From assembly GCF_022750635.1 (NCBI RefSeq), contig NZ_JAJKBG010000002.1, positions 124,001 through 188,000 of the forward strand: a stretch of DNA of 64,000 nucleotides. The letters run 5' to 3'. Positions 25,485 to 34,369 of the stretch are shown piece after piece; position 1 is the stretch's first letter; every line of letters begins with the position of its first letter. The notes below the pieces were generated by a model. It was not told where the DNA came from and made no database searches. It was given only the letters and a program-made list of their open reading frames with translations. The position numbers and the translations under genes were made by a program. The stretch is from Brevundimonas pishanensis (lineage in GTDB: Bacteria; Pseudomonadota; Alphaproteobacteria; Caulobacterales; Caulobacteraceae).

Positions 25485-26751
25485 GGTCAAACGCGCGGGC
25501 CAGCGCGGCAAGGCAGAGCACCCACGGCAGGTTCTGGGCCGTCATCACCACACTCTCCGACAGGCTCAATAGGACGAAGATGCCCAGATGGGCCAGAGAC
25601 CACCAACCTTCGGTCTTCCCAGACCTACCAGCCCGCACAACGTGGATTAGCCCAGTGAGGGCCGTGACTGCGCCCGTGAAAATGGCACCGGTCCAGCCCA
25701 GTTCTAGCAGGATGTCCAGCCACCCGTGGTGGGCGGACGGGACGTCCCATCCGGTGCTGTGGCGTATCCAGTTGGCAGGCACGGATTCCTTGCCCCAGAA
25801 GGCGTTGTAACCATAACCCAAGGCGGGATGCTGCGCGCAGGCCTTGGCCACGGCCTCCCAGATCTCGGTGCGACCGGTCAGGGTCGGGTCCTTGCCCAGC
25901 AAGGCTAGAATAGCAGCGGAATCAGTTGTCCAAATCCACCACCCGACGCCGGCAACCACGACCCCGCACCAGACGGCGATGATACCCAACACGGGCCCGC
26001 CCCGCCGCATCACCGCTAATGCGGTCACGACGCCGACACCCAGCATGAGGCAGACCAAAGACGTCTTGGAGGCCGTCGCCAGTGCCAGCCCAGAGCACAG
26101 CACCAGCGTGCTGATGGCCAGTTTGGGGCGATCACTCCCAGCCGCCAGCCATGATGCAGCTCCGACGGCACAGGCCACCATCACCAGCCCCATCTGGTTC
26201 TTCTCGTACCAGATACCCCGCCACAGGCCGTCATTCACACCGTGGTGCACACCGATGTGCGGAAGGAAAAGGACGAACAGCACCGACAATCCGCCCATCC
26301 ACAGGCCCGCCATCGCCAACAGGCGGGGCAGGGCGGCACCTCGATATCGCGCCCCCAGATAGACAGCGAAGGCGCTGTTCACTGACAAGGCGATAAATCG
26401 ACGCTGGGTCGTCTCCGGATCAATGGACCAATAGCGCGACGCAAAGGCCAGCAAGGCCATCAGAGCGACCAACATGGCCGCCGGCCAAACCCGCACCAGA
26501 TCGCGCCAACGCAACAGACAAAGCCCTACCGTCACCGCATAACTGGGCAACCAGAACAGGCGAAGCGCAGTGTTCTCGACCTGATCGGGTGCCAAGATCG
26601 GCCCGATCAGCGCCCCTGTTAGCATTATCAGCACATAGAAGGCCGCGCCTTGTTCCCATGCTGGAATATTGCTGATCGACGAATCTTGTACGGAATGGCT
26701 ATTCACCATTTGCGTAATCGTTTGGGATGCGGCGAATGAGGGGTGGGTCAT
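25432..26751 (-). CDS. O-antigen ligase / Wzy polymerase family membrane protein
   Basis: 439 residues with about 11-12 hydrophobic segments and one large periplasmic loop (~280-345). The Wzy_C/O-antigen ligase region contains ALATASKTSLVCLMLGVGV, the conserved arginine of TLTGRTEIWEAV, GYGYNAFWG and HHGWLDILLELGWTGAI (the H-x-G/N-x-(F/W)L signature). Such proteins join or polymerise lipid-linked sugars in the periplasm; in Caulobacter, HfsC/HfsI holdfast polymerases belong here. The ATG at 26751 or the one at 26709 may be the start. No other polysaccharide genes adjoin, so the polymer is unknown. Confidence 0.85.
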   Translation of the reverse strand: MTHPSFAASQTITQMVNSHSVQDSSISNIPAWEQGAAFYVLIMLTGALIGPILAPDQVENTALRLFWLPSYAVTVGLCLLRWRDLVRVWPAAMLVALMALLAFASRYWSIDPETTQRRFIALSVNSAFAVYLGARYRGAALPRLLAMAGLWMGGLSVLFVLFLPHIGVHHGVNDGLWRGIWYEKNQMGLVMVACAVGAASWLAAGSDRPKLAISTLVLCSGLALATASKTSLVCLMLGVGVVTALAVMRRGGPVLGIIAVWCGVVVAGVGWWIWTTDSAAILALLGKDPTLTGRTEIWEAVAKACAQHPALGYGYNAFWGKESVPANWIRHSTGWDVPSAHHGWLDILLELGWTGAIFTGAVTALTGLIHVVRAGRSGKTEGWWSLAHLGIFVLLSLSESVVMTAQNLPWVLCLAALARAFDPTEASVTEPASPPNLPS

Positions 26752-27520
26752 GTTGGAGCGATTGTTCGGGTCTAGGCCATTTCTCGATGCGGATGTTGAA
26801 GCGTGGCACCTTGAAACATGGGCCTGGCTAATCGATCATTTCGCCTCTGAAGTTCCTTTAAAGTCGACGCCGCTCGTTCTGGCAAACGCTGATTTTTTTC
26901 CGGCGTCGGATGCCACCGGGCATGCGCGCGCCTTGCACGTATTCGACTGTGTTAAGCGGATCATGCACATCGAGGATTGGCCCTGTACGTTAGAGGCTCA
27001 GTCTCGTCGTACCGCAGGCCACAGGGTCGCCGAGTTTGTCGCTGTGGCAGGCGGAGATGACCCTAATGGCACATTCCGTATCGAGGAAGGCGGAGAGGTC
27101 ATCATCACCTATGCGCCAGACCTGCTAGATCGGCCGGTGGAACTGGTCGCGACGCTGGCGCACGAACTAGCGCACTATCTTTTGGCGCACGAGAATGATC
27201 TGGACGAAGAAACCCACGAACTCATCACGGACCTGACCGTAGCCTATACGGGCCTAGGACTGTTTGGTGCCAATGCAGCGTTCAGTTTCAGCCAGCACGG
27301 CGACGCCTTCTCCCAAGGCTGGTCCAGCAAACGTTCGGGGTATCTGTCACCGCCGAGTTGGGCATTTGCCTTGGCGGTGTTCGCCCAACTGACAGACGAC
27401 AACCGAGATTACAGACCTTGGTTGTCTGCGGAGGTGGCGGGGCCGTGGAGGGCCGCCATGAAGTATTTGGGTAAGTCTCCAGAGATTCTGGCCCCGTTGA
27501 GGGCTAAAATCGCGGGGTAA
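26750..27520 (+). CDS. zinc metallopeptidase-like protein (HExxH)
   Basis: 256 residues, MLERLFGSRPFLD at 26750 after GAGGGG. It carries ATLAHELAHYLLAHENDLDE near residue 145, an HExxH zinc motif with further acidic residues that could complete the site. The N-terminal half (ADFFPASDATGHARALHVFD, WPCTLEAQ) and the C-terminal part (WAFALAVFAQL) match no family I know. No signal peptide is seen, so it probably acts in the cytoplasm. Its ATG overlaps the start codon of the divergent polymerase gene, which is unusual. Catalysis is inferred only from the motif. Confidence 0.8.
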   Translation: MLERLFGSRPFLDADVEAWHLETWAWLIDHFASEVPLKSTPLVLANADFFPASDATGHARALHVFDCVKRIMHIEDWPCTLEAQSRRTAGHRVAEFVAVAGGDDPNGTFRIEEGGEVIITYAPDLLDRPVELVATLAHELAHYLLAHENDLDEETHELITDLTVAYTGLGLFGANAAFSFSQHGDAFSQGWSSKRSGYLSPPSWAFALAVFAQLTDDNRDYRPWLSAEVAGPWRAAMKYLGKSPEILAPLRAKIAG

Positions 27521-27521
27521 A

Positions 27522-29858
27522 TCAGGCCTTCTCTACGAAGGTGTCGATGACTTTTTTCTCGCCGGCCTTGTCGAAGCTGACGATCAGTTTGTTGCCTTCG
27601 GTGGCCTTGACCGAGCCATAGCCGAACTTCTGGTGGAAGACGCGGTCGCCTCGCTTCATGCCATTGCCGGACTTGGGATCGGCGGTGGCGATCAGCTTGC
27701 CTTCGCCCTCGATGACGGCGCGGCGGGCATAGGCGGGCTGGCTAGAGGCGCTGGCGGCATTGGCCTGACCGCGCATCCACCCGGGCGAGCCATAGCTGCC
27801 GGAGAAGGTCGGGGCATCGTCCCAGCGGCTGCGGGCGTCCTTCATGCCTTGCGATGCGCCGTAGTAGCCGGTGTCGGAGGCGACCTCGACGTGTTCGATG
27901 GGCAGTTCGTCCACAAACCGGCTCGGCAGCTGGGTGGTCCAACGGCCATAGACCATGCGGTTGGCGGCAAAGCTGATGCGGGCGTCGCGCTTGGCGCGGG
28001 TGACGCCGACATAGGCCAGACGGCGCTCTTCCTCGAGGCCCTTCAGGCCCTTTTCATCGATGCTGCGCTGGCTGGGGAAGACGCCTTCTTCCCAGCCGGG
28101 CAGGAAGACCAGCGGAAACTCCAGCCCCTTGGCCCCGTGCAGAGTCATGATCTGAACCGCGCCGTCACTGTTTTCCTCGTCAGCGTTACGCTCGAGGTCC
28201 ATCACCAGCGACACGTGCTCCAGATAGGCTTGCAGCGTGTCGAACTGCTGCATGGATTGCACCAGTTCCTTGAGGTTATCGAGGCGGGTCTGGCCGCTGG
28301 TGCGGTCGGCCTTTTGCATGTCGGTATAGCCGCTCTCTTCCAGAACGGTTTCCATCACCTGCCAGTGCGGAGTGCCCATCTTCAGCAGGTCGCGCCAGCG
28401 GTCGAGGTCGCGCACGAAATTGGTCAGCGGCGTGCGGGTGCGGCCCGGCAGCTCATCGTTGAGCATCAGATGGCGCACGGCCTGCATGGCCGAAACGCCA
28501 TTCTCGCGGCCGATGTGCAGGATCTTCTGGACCGAGGTGTCGCCGACCCCACGCTTGGGCACATTGACGATGCGCTCGAACGCCAGATCGTCATTTTCCG
28601 ATTGCAGCAGGCGCAGATAGGCGTGGGCATCGCGGATTTCTGCACGCTCGAAGAAGCGCGGGCCGCCGATGACCTTGTAGGGGATGGCCAGCATGACAAA
28701 GCGTTCTTCAAACGCCCGCATCTGGAAGGAAGCGCGCACCAGCACGGCGATGTCGCGATAGGGGATGCCGCGACGGCGGGCGTCCTCGACCTCCTCGGCG
28801 ATCATACGGGCCTCGGCGTCACCGTCCCAGAACCCGCGCACGCGAACCTTGTCGCCGCTCTCGTCCTCGGTCCAAAGCTGTTTGCCGAGGCGCTCCTTAT
28901 TGGCCGCGATTAGCGCACCGGCGGCCCCGAGGATATGCACCGTTGAGCGATAGTTCTGCTCCAGACGGATCACTTTGGCACCGGGGAAGTCCTTCTCGAA
29001 GCGCAGGATGTTGTCGACCTCTGCGCCGCGCCAGCCATAGATGGACTGGTCGTCATCGCCCACGCAGCAGACGTTGCCGGTAGAAGACGTCAGCAGGCGC
29101 AGCCACAGATACTGGGCGACGTTGGTGTCCTGATACTCGTCGACGAGGATGTATTTGAAGCGGCGACGGTATTCCTCGGCCAGATCAGCGTGTTGGCTCA
29201 GGATCGTCAGGTTGTGCAGCAGAAGGTCGCCGAAGTCACAGGCGTTCAGGGTGCGCAGGCGGTTTTGGTAGGCGGTGTAAAGCGCCTTGCCGCGCCCCTC
29301 GGCGAAATCCTCGCTGGGCGGCAGCTTTTCGGGCGTCCAGCCACGGTTTTTCCAGTGGTCGATGGCGGCGGCCAGCGACTTGGGCGTGTGCTTTTTGGTA
29401 TCGACATTGGCCGCCTCAAGAAGCTGTTTCAGCAGCCGCTCCTGATCGTCGGTGTCGAGGATGGTGAAGGAGGATTGCAGACCCACCAGTTCGGCATGGC
29501 GGCGCAGGATCTGCGCGGCGACCGAGTGGAAGGTGCCCAGCCAGCGCAGGCCCTCGGCCTGATCACCGATCAGATGGCCAATCCGCTCGCGCATCTCGCG
29601 CGCGGCCTTGTTGGTGAAGGTGACGACCAGCAGCTCCCACGGACGCGCACGGCCTGTTGCCAGAATGTGGGCGAGGCGCGTGGTCAGCACCCGTGTCTTG
29701 CCCGTCCCCGCGCCGGCGAGCACCAGAACCGGACCCTCGGTCGTTTCCACGGCTTCGCGCTGCTCGGGGTTCAGACCCGCCAGATAGTCTTTCACAGCGC
29801 CTTGCGGCGGCTGCGGGCGGGCGAGGTCGGAGATGCGGACGGGCGGTTGATCGGTCAC
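27522..29858 (-). CDS. uvrD: UvrD/PcrA-type superfamily 1 DNA helicase
   Basis: 778 residues starting at a GTG (29858). Helicase motifs in order: QREAVETTEGPVLVLAGAGT with GKT (I), VTFTNKAAREMRERI (Ia), ILVDEYQDTN (II), CVGDDDQSIYGWRGAE (III), QNYRST (IV), VQIMTLHGAKGLEFPLVF (V) and YVGVTRAKRDARIS (VI). A C-terminal Tudor-like tail (GDRVFHQKFGYGSVKATEG) is typical of UvrD/PcrA and links it to RNA polymerase in other bacteria. Role: nucleotide excision and mismatch repair, and clearing replication conflicts. It ends 2 bases past the end of the metallopeptidase gene. Confidence 0.94.
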   Translation of the reverse strand: MTDQPPVRISDLARPQPPQGAVKDYLAGLNPEQREAVETTEGPVLVLAGAGTGKTRVLTTRLAHILATGRARPWELLVVTFTNKAAREMRERIGHLIGDQAEGLRWLGTFHSVAAQILRRHAELVGLQSSFTILDTDDQERLLKQLLEAANVDTKKHTPKSLAAAIDHWKNRGWTPEKLPPSEDFAEGRGKALYTAYQNRLRTLNACDFGDLLLHNLTILSQHADLAEEYRRRFKYILVDEYQDTNVAQYLWLRLLTSSTGNVCCVGDDDQSIYGWRGAEVDNILRFEKDFPGAKVIRLEQNYRSTVHILGAAGALIAANKERLGKQLWTEDESGDKVRVRGFWDGDAEARMIAEEVEDARRRGIPYRDIAVLVRASFQMRAFEERFVMLAIPYKVIGGPRFFERAEIRDAHAYLRLLQSENDDLAFERIVNVPKRGVGDTSVQKILHIGRENGVSAMQAVRHLMLNDELPGRTRTPLTNFVRDLDRWRDLLKMGTPHWQVMETVLEESGYTDMQKADRTSGQTRLDNLKELVQSMQQFDTLQAYLEHVSLVMDLERNADEENSDGAVQIMTLHGAKGLEFPLVFLPGWEEGVFPSQRSIDEKGLKGLEEERRLAYVGVTRAKRDARISFAANRMVYGRWTTQLPSRFVDELPIEHVEVASDTGYYGASQGMKDARSRWDDAPTFSGSYGSPGWMRGQANAASASSQPAYARRAVIEGEGKLIATADPKSGNGMKRGDRVFHQKFGYGSVKATEGNKLIVSFDKAGEKKVIDTFVEKA

Positions 29859-29940
29859 AGTTCACTCGGGCGGCGGAATCGTGAGTGAAACATAAGCGGA
29901 ACATGGGCCAAAGTCAGGCCCGCAAACCCAGAAACCTTAT

Positions 29941-30180
29941 TTAGTGGTCCCTGGCGTCGGCAAAGCCGCGATCACCGGCAGCCCATTGAAGAGCCAGAAC
30001 GCGGCAAGCGGACGCCAAGGGGCGGCGGCCCCGCCACTCGTCGATGCGGATCAATAACTCTGCGCGGGTCAGTTTCAGCTCTTCGCCGATGCCATCCAGA
30101 ACGGCCCAGAATTCCGGTTCCAGCGCTACTGACGTTGCGTGGCCCGAAAGGAGGACAGAGCGTTTGGCTAGGTTACTCAC
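29941..30180 (-). CDS. ribbon-helix-helix domain protein
   Basis: 79 residues from a GTG at 30180. The pattern KRSVLLSGHATSVALEPEFW, followed by two helices (VLDGIGEELKLTRAELLIRI and LASACRVLALQWAA), matches the alphaproteobacterial RHH_4 family of small DNA-binding proteins. It starts 4 bases after the YbaY-like gene stop, so they likely share a transcript. In many alphaproteobacteria this gene adjoins fumC and a DUF4169 gene; here all three lie within 6 kb but apart. Target unknown. Confidence 0.85.
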   Translation of the reverse strand: MSNLAKRSVLLSGHATSVALEPEFWAVLDGIGEELKLTRAELLIRIDEWRGRRPLASACRVLALQWAAGDRGFADARDH

Positions 30181-30184
30181 TGAC

Positions 30185-30607
30185 TTACTTGACCCCGATC
30201 ATAATGATTGTCGCCGCGTTTGACTGGCCCAGGGTCAGCACACCGTGATGCGTATCGGTGGTGAAGCGCAAATTGCCTGCGCTGTCACGAATTTCAGCGC
30301 GCGCGGCATAGCGATGGTTAGGCTGGATCGCACTGGACGGCACGGTCACGTGGACCCGATAGGGGGGAGAGCGCCCGTCCAGAGGCAATGACACCTCGTT
30401 CAACGTCTTGGCGGGCGCGTCGGCGAGGCTGACATCCTGAACACTGACGCGAAGGACGTGGCCGGGCGTCAGCGCAATCCGCTCGCGATATGCGGCGTTG
30501 ATCTCGACCGTCTCGGTCGCCATCGACACCGATGAACCAGCCATATCGGTCGGCGCACACGCGGCTAGCGAAAGGAGGGATGCAGCAGCCAGAACGGTGA
30601 GTTTCAT
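30185..30607 (-). CDS. YbaY-like lipoprotein
   Basis: 140 residues, ATG at 30607 (MKLTVLAAASLLSLAAC): lipobox LAAC with Cys at 17. The mature domain has TVEINAAYRERIALTPGHVL, VSVQDVSLADAPAKTL and PYRVHVTVPSSAIQPNHRYA, the hallmarks of the YbaY/YscW lipoprotein fold (a small beta sandwich). It should be envelope-anchored. Function of YbaY is not settled; YscW relatives assist secretin assembly. The longer frame to 30757 is excluded because it runs into the divergent transporter start. Confidence 0.82.
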   Translation of the reverse strand: MKLTVLAAASLLSLAACAPTDMAGSSVSMATETVEINAAYRERIALTPGHVLRVSVQDVSLADAPAKTLNEVSLPLDGRSPPYRVHVTVPSSAIQPNHRYAARAEIRDSAGNLRFTTDTHHGVLTLGQSNAATIIMIGVK

Positions 30608-30746
30608 CTGAGTTCCATATGCAGGCGATGACAGCGTCACCTTAAAATGCGCAGCGCCCAGTAAGGTGCCCGATTTGTAATCTTCTGATCTTTCAAACCG
30701 GTGTAAGGACGCTTCTCTCTTCCCCAGATTGCCGACCGGATTTCCA

Positions 30747-31658
30747 ATGACCTCCACGCCTGCTTCTTCGTCTTCTGCGGGACTGGCTGGCTATAGCAGC
30801 GTCGCAATTTGCGCAGTGGTGTGGGGCACGACGTGGTACGCCATCACGTTCCAGCTCGGTGCGGCCGACCCGGCCGTCTCGGTTATTTTGCGGTTCGGGA
30901 TAGCTGCCGTCGGCATGGCTATCGTCGCGAAGCTGTTCAATCAGCCTCTGCGTCTGAACCGCAAACAGCATCTGGCGGCTGTGGGGCAGGGGGCCTTTGC
31001 CTTCGCCCTGTCCTACTACTTTGTGTATGCGGCCGAAGAGCGCATCGCATCGGCGGTGGTGGCTATCATCTTTGCGGCGCTGACTTTCATTAGTCTGGGC
31101 GTTTTCCGCATTCTCTCGAACCAAAAGGCTGGAGCGGCGTCGTGGATCGGGGCGCTGATGGGTGTGGCGGGCGTCGCCGTCCTGTCGTGGGGCGAGGTTG
31201 CGGGCAAAGGGCTTGGCGATGACGTCGCGGCCGGTATCGCTTTCGGCTTCATCGCGGTGTTCGCATCGGCCATGGGGAACTGGTTCGCGTGGCGCGGGCA
31301 ACGGGCGGGCGCAGCGGTTCTGCCTGCCACCGCATGGGCCATGGCCTATGGTACCCTTATCCTCGCCGCCTATGCGCTGATATCGGGTCGTAGCTGGCAC
31401 ATCGAATGGAGCCAGTCCTACATTCTATCGCTGGCCTATCTGTCGCTAGTGGGGTCGGTGGTGACGTTCGGCCTCTATTTCAGCCTCGCGCGCAGCAAAG
31501 GTTATGCGCTGGCGGCCTATATTTCCGCGCTGACACCGCCCATCGCCATGCTGGTCTCGGTCATTTTCGAAGGTGCACGTTTCGGGCTTTTGGCCCTCGC
31601 GGGACTGGTTTTTGTGCTAGCGGGGCAGGTGTTTATCGCCCGCTCGCCCAAACCCTGA
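30747..31658 (+). CDS. EamA-family drug/metabolite transporter
   Basis: 303 residues and ten hydrophobic segments in two EamA repeats, starting with VAICAVVWGTTWYAITFQLG (repeat one) and AGIAFGFIAVFASAMGNWFA (repeat two). ATG at 30747 is used; a TTG at 30729 is in frame. DMT carriers export amino acids, metabolites or drugs; substrate cannot be told. Divergent from the lipoprotein gene with a 139-base promoter region between, and its stop abuts the convergent DUF4169 gene with no gap. Confidence 0.9.
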   Translation: MTSTPASSSSAGLAGYSSVAICAVVWGTTWYAITFQLGAADPAVSVILRFGIAAVGMAIVAKLFNQPLRLNRKQHLAAVGQGAFAFALSYYFVYAAEERIASAVVAIIFAALTFISLGVFRILSNQKAGAASWIGALMGVAGVAVLSWGEVAGKGLGDDVAAGIAFGFIAVFASAMGNWFAWRGQRAGAAVLPATAWAMAYGTLILAAYALISGRSWHIEWSQSYILSLAYLSLVGSVVTFGLYFSLARSKGYALAAYISALTPPIAMLVSVIFEGARFGLLALAGLVFVLAGQVFIARSPKP

Positions 31659-31841
31659 TCACTCGTCGGGGGTCAGCTTGTGGCCGTCCACATGACTGAT
31701 GATCTGGGCACGTTCCTTTTCAGTCGTCAGCTTTTCGACCTTGGTGCGCCCGAAGGTAAGGCGGTTGGCTTCTGCCTTGGCCTTGTCCTGTTGGCGCGCG
31801 GCCTGTTTGCGGAAGCGGTTGAGGTTGACGACTTCACCCAT
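31659..31841 (-). CDS. DUF4169 family small basic protein
   Basis: 60 residues, highly charged: MGEVVNLNRFRKQAARQQ, then a helical Lys/Glu-rich centre and KLTPDE end. The start GEVVNLNRFRK is the DUF4169 signature. No function known. Its ATG lies inside the end of the upstream patatin gene (8-base overlap, 31834-31841), suggesting coupled translation. It is the usual partner of fumC and an RHH gene in alphaproteobacteria; both are nearby. Confidence 0.88.
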   Translation of the reverse strand: MGEVVNLNRFRKQAARQQDKAKAEANRLTFGRTKVEKLTTEKERAQIISHVDGHKLTPDE

Positions 31842-33120
31842 TGTCGGCTGCCTTCGGGGTAGGCGTTTCGGCCGGACCTTCGCCGGTGGCGTTGTTGTCG
31901 TTGGCAGGTTGCTCTTCGACTTTCAGCTCTTCGGGAATGTCCTGCTCGGACACTTCATCCGCCGGCACAAAGTCCTTGGACGGGTCGTCTTCGTCCAGAC
32001 GACGCCAAGCCGATCCATCACGTCCGCGTTGGCGAGCAAGCTCGAACAGAGCCGTCATGGACGCCTGATCGAAAGCCAGGGCCGAGGCCTGCACGTTGTC
32101 CGGAATGGCGGTGAACGAGAACTCCAGACCGTTGCGACGCGCAAAGCCCGCAGTTACAGCCAGATGGGTGCGCAGCGACGCCTTGCTCATACTGTCGTAG
32201 GTCCGGCCCAGAATGCCGGTCAGGCGACCCGGTGTGGTGCCGATGTTTCGACCCGTCTGGCCGTTGACGACCACATACATGGCACCGGCGCGGATGCCTT
32301 CCTGACGCGGTGAGGTCCACAGCATCAAGCCCTCGGGCACCGCCAGGTAGGGCAGGTTCACGCCGCCATCGACGTGCATCTCCATCATGACCTGCCCCTG
32401 ATCGGACAGGCCGGGAAGAAGCACGGGCGGGAAGACACCGGGGATAGAGGCCGAGGCGACGAGGACCTTCTTGAACAGTTCGCGAGCCTCTTCATCTCCG
32501 CGACGGGCGATTTCGCCCATGTCCCAGATGACGGATTCCTGCGTGTCGAGATTGGTCGTTACCACCAGCAGGCGACGGCCTTTGGCATGCTCGCGGGCGA
32601 CGGCAGACATCAGCTCGAAAGAGACATAGGAATCCACCAGATCTTGTAGGCGTCGCGACGAGAACAGGCTGGGGTTAAAGACTGCTGCGAAACTGCGCGC
32701 GCCGATCAGGTTGTCCGACTGGCCGCTGGTGTAGGCCTCACGAAGCTTGTCATCCCATTCGGAACCAAGGAAGGCGAAGGGTGCCGCCAGCGCGCCGGTC
32801 GATACACCCGTCACCACATCAAATACAGGGCGGGTTCCGGAGTCACTCCAACCCACCAGCAGTCCCCCGCCATAGGCGCCGTTCGCGCCGCCGCCCGACA
32901 GAGCCAGCAGGTTGGTCTCGTTGCGGTCGGCCATCAGGTTGCCGAACTCGTTCAGGAAGTCGGTGACGCGTGCATCGACGCTGGCCTGCGCCTGCGCCGG
33001 CGTGACACCCGCCTTGGGATCATTCAGACGCAGCGGGCCATCGGGCCGGTCAAGCGTGCCGCACGCTGCGAGGCTTGCGGTCAGTGCGAGAGTGGCTAGG
33101 GGACGGAGCAGAGAGCGCAT
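31834..33120 (-). CDS. patatin-like phospholipase, lipoprotein
   Basis: 428 residues from MRSLLRPLATLALTASLAAC (33120); lipobox LAAC. The patatin domain is clear: LLALSGGGANGAYGGGLLVG (oxyanion loop), VVTGVSTGALAAPFAFLG with nucleophile Ser in GVSTG, and MEMHVDGGVNLPYL with the catalytic Asp of DGG. It hydrolyses acyl esters of lipids in the periplasm or outer membrane. The C-terminal ~45 residues are acidic and disordered. In front of it a start at 33165 adds non-signal residues and is rejected. DUF4169 follows with an 8-base overlap. Confidence 0.92.
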   Translation of the reverse strand: MRSLLRPLATLALTASLAACGTLDRPDGPLRLNDPKAGVTPAQAQASVDARVTDFLNEFGNLMADRNETNLLALSGGGANGAYGGGLLVGWSDSGTRPVFDVVTGVSTGALAAPFAFLGSEWDDKLREAYTSGQSDNLIGARSFAAVFNPSLFSSRRLQDLVDSYVSFELMSAVAREHAKGRRLLVVTTNLDTQESVIWDMGEIARRGDEEARELFKKVLVASASIPGVFPPVLLPGLSDQGQVMMEMHVDGGVNLPYLAVPEGLMLWTSPRQEGIRAGAMYVVVNGQTGRNIGTTPGRLTGILGRTYDSMSKASLRTHLAVTAGFARRNGLEFSFTAIPDNVQASALAFDQASMTALFELARQRGRDGSAWRRLDEDDPSKDFVPADEVSEQDIPEELKVEEQPANDNNATGEGPAETPTPKAADNG

Positions 33121-33232
33121 GGAGTTCCCAAAGTGATCGGCGTTAAGGCAAGTCTTTAATGCCAAGCGTTGCCAATCGCTATCTGTTCCCCAAATTGGAA
33201 ATAGGCGTCATGATTTTGCACGACGTAACCGA

Positions 33233-33649
33233 ATGAAGGAATGGCTGTTGCCCTTTATCCGACTGATCCTGAACCTGCTGTGGTTTTTCACGGGTGGCTT
33301 TGCCACGGGATTCGCATGGCTGTTTGGAGGGCTTTTGCTGTTGCTGACCGTCGTCGGCGCGCCGTGGGCCTTTAGCGCGTGGCGGATTGCTTCCTACAGC
33401 TTCTGGCCCTTCGGGCGCGAGATCGTCTGGCGTGATCCGGATGCCAGCGTCGTCGGTGTAGGCTGCCTGGGTATCGGCATGAATGTTATCTGGCTGGTAT
33501 TGGCGGGATGGTATCTGGCGATTGGCCACATCCTCGTGGCCGTGCCCCAGTTCATCAGCATCATCGGTATCCCGTTCGCGCTGAAGAATCTGGAGCTGGC
33601 CAAGCTGTCGCTGGCTCCGGTGGGGCGGATGATCCGCCCCAAGAGCTAA
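33233..33649 (+). CDS. YccF domain inner membrane protein
   Basis: 138 residues with four hydrophobic segments. The YccF family repeats are visible: LILNLLWFFTGGFATGFAWL, TVVGAPWAFSAWRIASYSFW, LGIGMNVIWLVLAGWYLAIG and IIGIPFALKNLELAKLSLAP. These are small inner membrane proteins of unknown role. It converges on the glutathione transferase gene, with only 5 bases between the stops. Length is normal for the family. Confidence 0.9.
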   Translation: MKEWLLPFIRLILNLLWFFTGGFATGFAWLFGGLLLLLTVVGAPWAFSAWRIASYSFWPFGREIVWRDPDASVVGVGCLGIGMNVIWLVLAGWYLAIGHILVAVPQFISIIGIPFALKNLELAKLSLAPVGRMIRPKS

Positions 33650-33654
33650 ACCGC

Positions 33655-34242
33655 TCAGGCGGGCGGGCTGTCTTTCTGGAGCGCGCGAGCCAGTGCCGGT
33701 CGCTGGCTAATGCGCTCCAGATAGTTGTCATAGGGTTCACCGGCGGGCATCGCCGCCCGGTACCACTGCAGCAGACTCCCAAACAGGATATCCAGTGCCG
33801 AGAAATCGCCGAGGATATAGCCGCCGTCCTTGATGGCCGCGCTCCAGCGGCGTTCCAGCCCAGCATAGGCTTCATTCTGAACCGGCGACCAAGTTTCAGG
33901 GCTGCCCGAGCCCAGAACGCCTTCTACGACGCCGCTGTAGAGGCCCAGCCATGAGAAGTATTCTGCGCGGCGTGGATGGGTCGGTGTAGGCGCGAGATTG
34001 GCTATGCGGAAACGGTCGGTCAGGAAAGGAAAGATCAGCGCGGACTCGATCAGCAACTGATCGCCGACCTCGATCGCGGGCACCTGTTTCAAGGGATGGG
34101 GGTTATTGCCATCAGGGCCGCCCGAGCCATCCATCCTGCGGATCGTCACATAGTTGACCCTGTAATCGGCCCCGAGCTCCTCCAGCAGCCAAAGCAGTCT
34201 CGTCGAGCGCGTTTGCGGAGAGTGGTGGACGATGATGGACAT
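33655..34242 (-). CDS. glutathione S-transferase family protein
   Basis: 195 residues. The thioredoxin-like N domain starts IIVHHSPQTRSTRLLWLLEE, with Ser/Arg near the usual catalytic position, KQVPAIEV (cis-Pro) and IESALIFPFL (gamma-glutamyl contact). The helical C domain contains FSALDILFGSLLQW, the N-capping box motif (SxxD). A role in detoxification or reduction is likely; substrate unknown. The gene stands alone, preceded by the bidirectional terminator shared with fumC. Confidence 0.9.
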   Translation of the reverse strand: MSIIVHHSPQTRSTRLLWLLEELGADYRVNYVTIRRMDGSGGPDGNNPHPLKQVPAIEVGDQLLIESALIFPFLTDRFRIANLAPTPTHPRRAEYFSWLGLYSGVVEGVLGSGSPETWSPVQNEAYAGLERRWSAAIKDGGYILGDFSALDILFGSLLQWYRAAMPAGEPYDNYLERISQRPALARALQKDSPPA

Positions 34243-34314
34243 GGGCTTCCTCGGTATTTTGTATTGTTTTGCCGCATCGTAACGCCGTTCGAGCGGTCGT
34301 GCGAGACAAGAAAA

Positions 34315-34342
34315 AGCCCCGCCGGAACGGTCCGGCGGGGCT
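34315..34342. terminator. intrinsic terminator downstream of fumC
   Basis: 12-bp perfect stem AGCCCCGCCGGA/TCCGGCGGGGCT (34315-34326 with 34331-34342) with loop ACGG. On the minus strand it is followed by TTTTTCTTG, so it terminates fumC; on the plus strand TCTTTTT follows, so it can work both ways. Confidence 0.9.
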
Positions 34343-34369
34343 TCTTTTTCGGAGTGAACCTTCGAAGGC

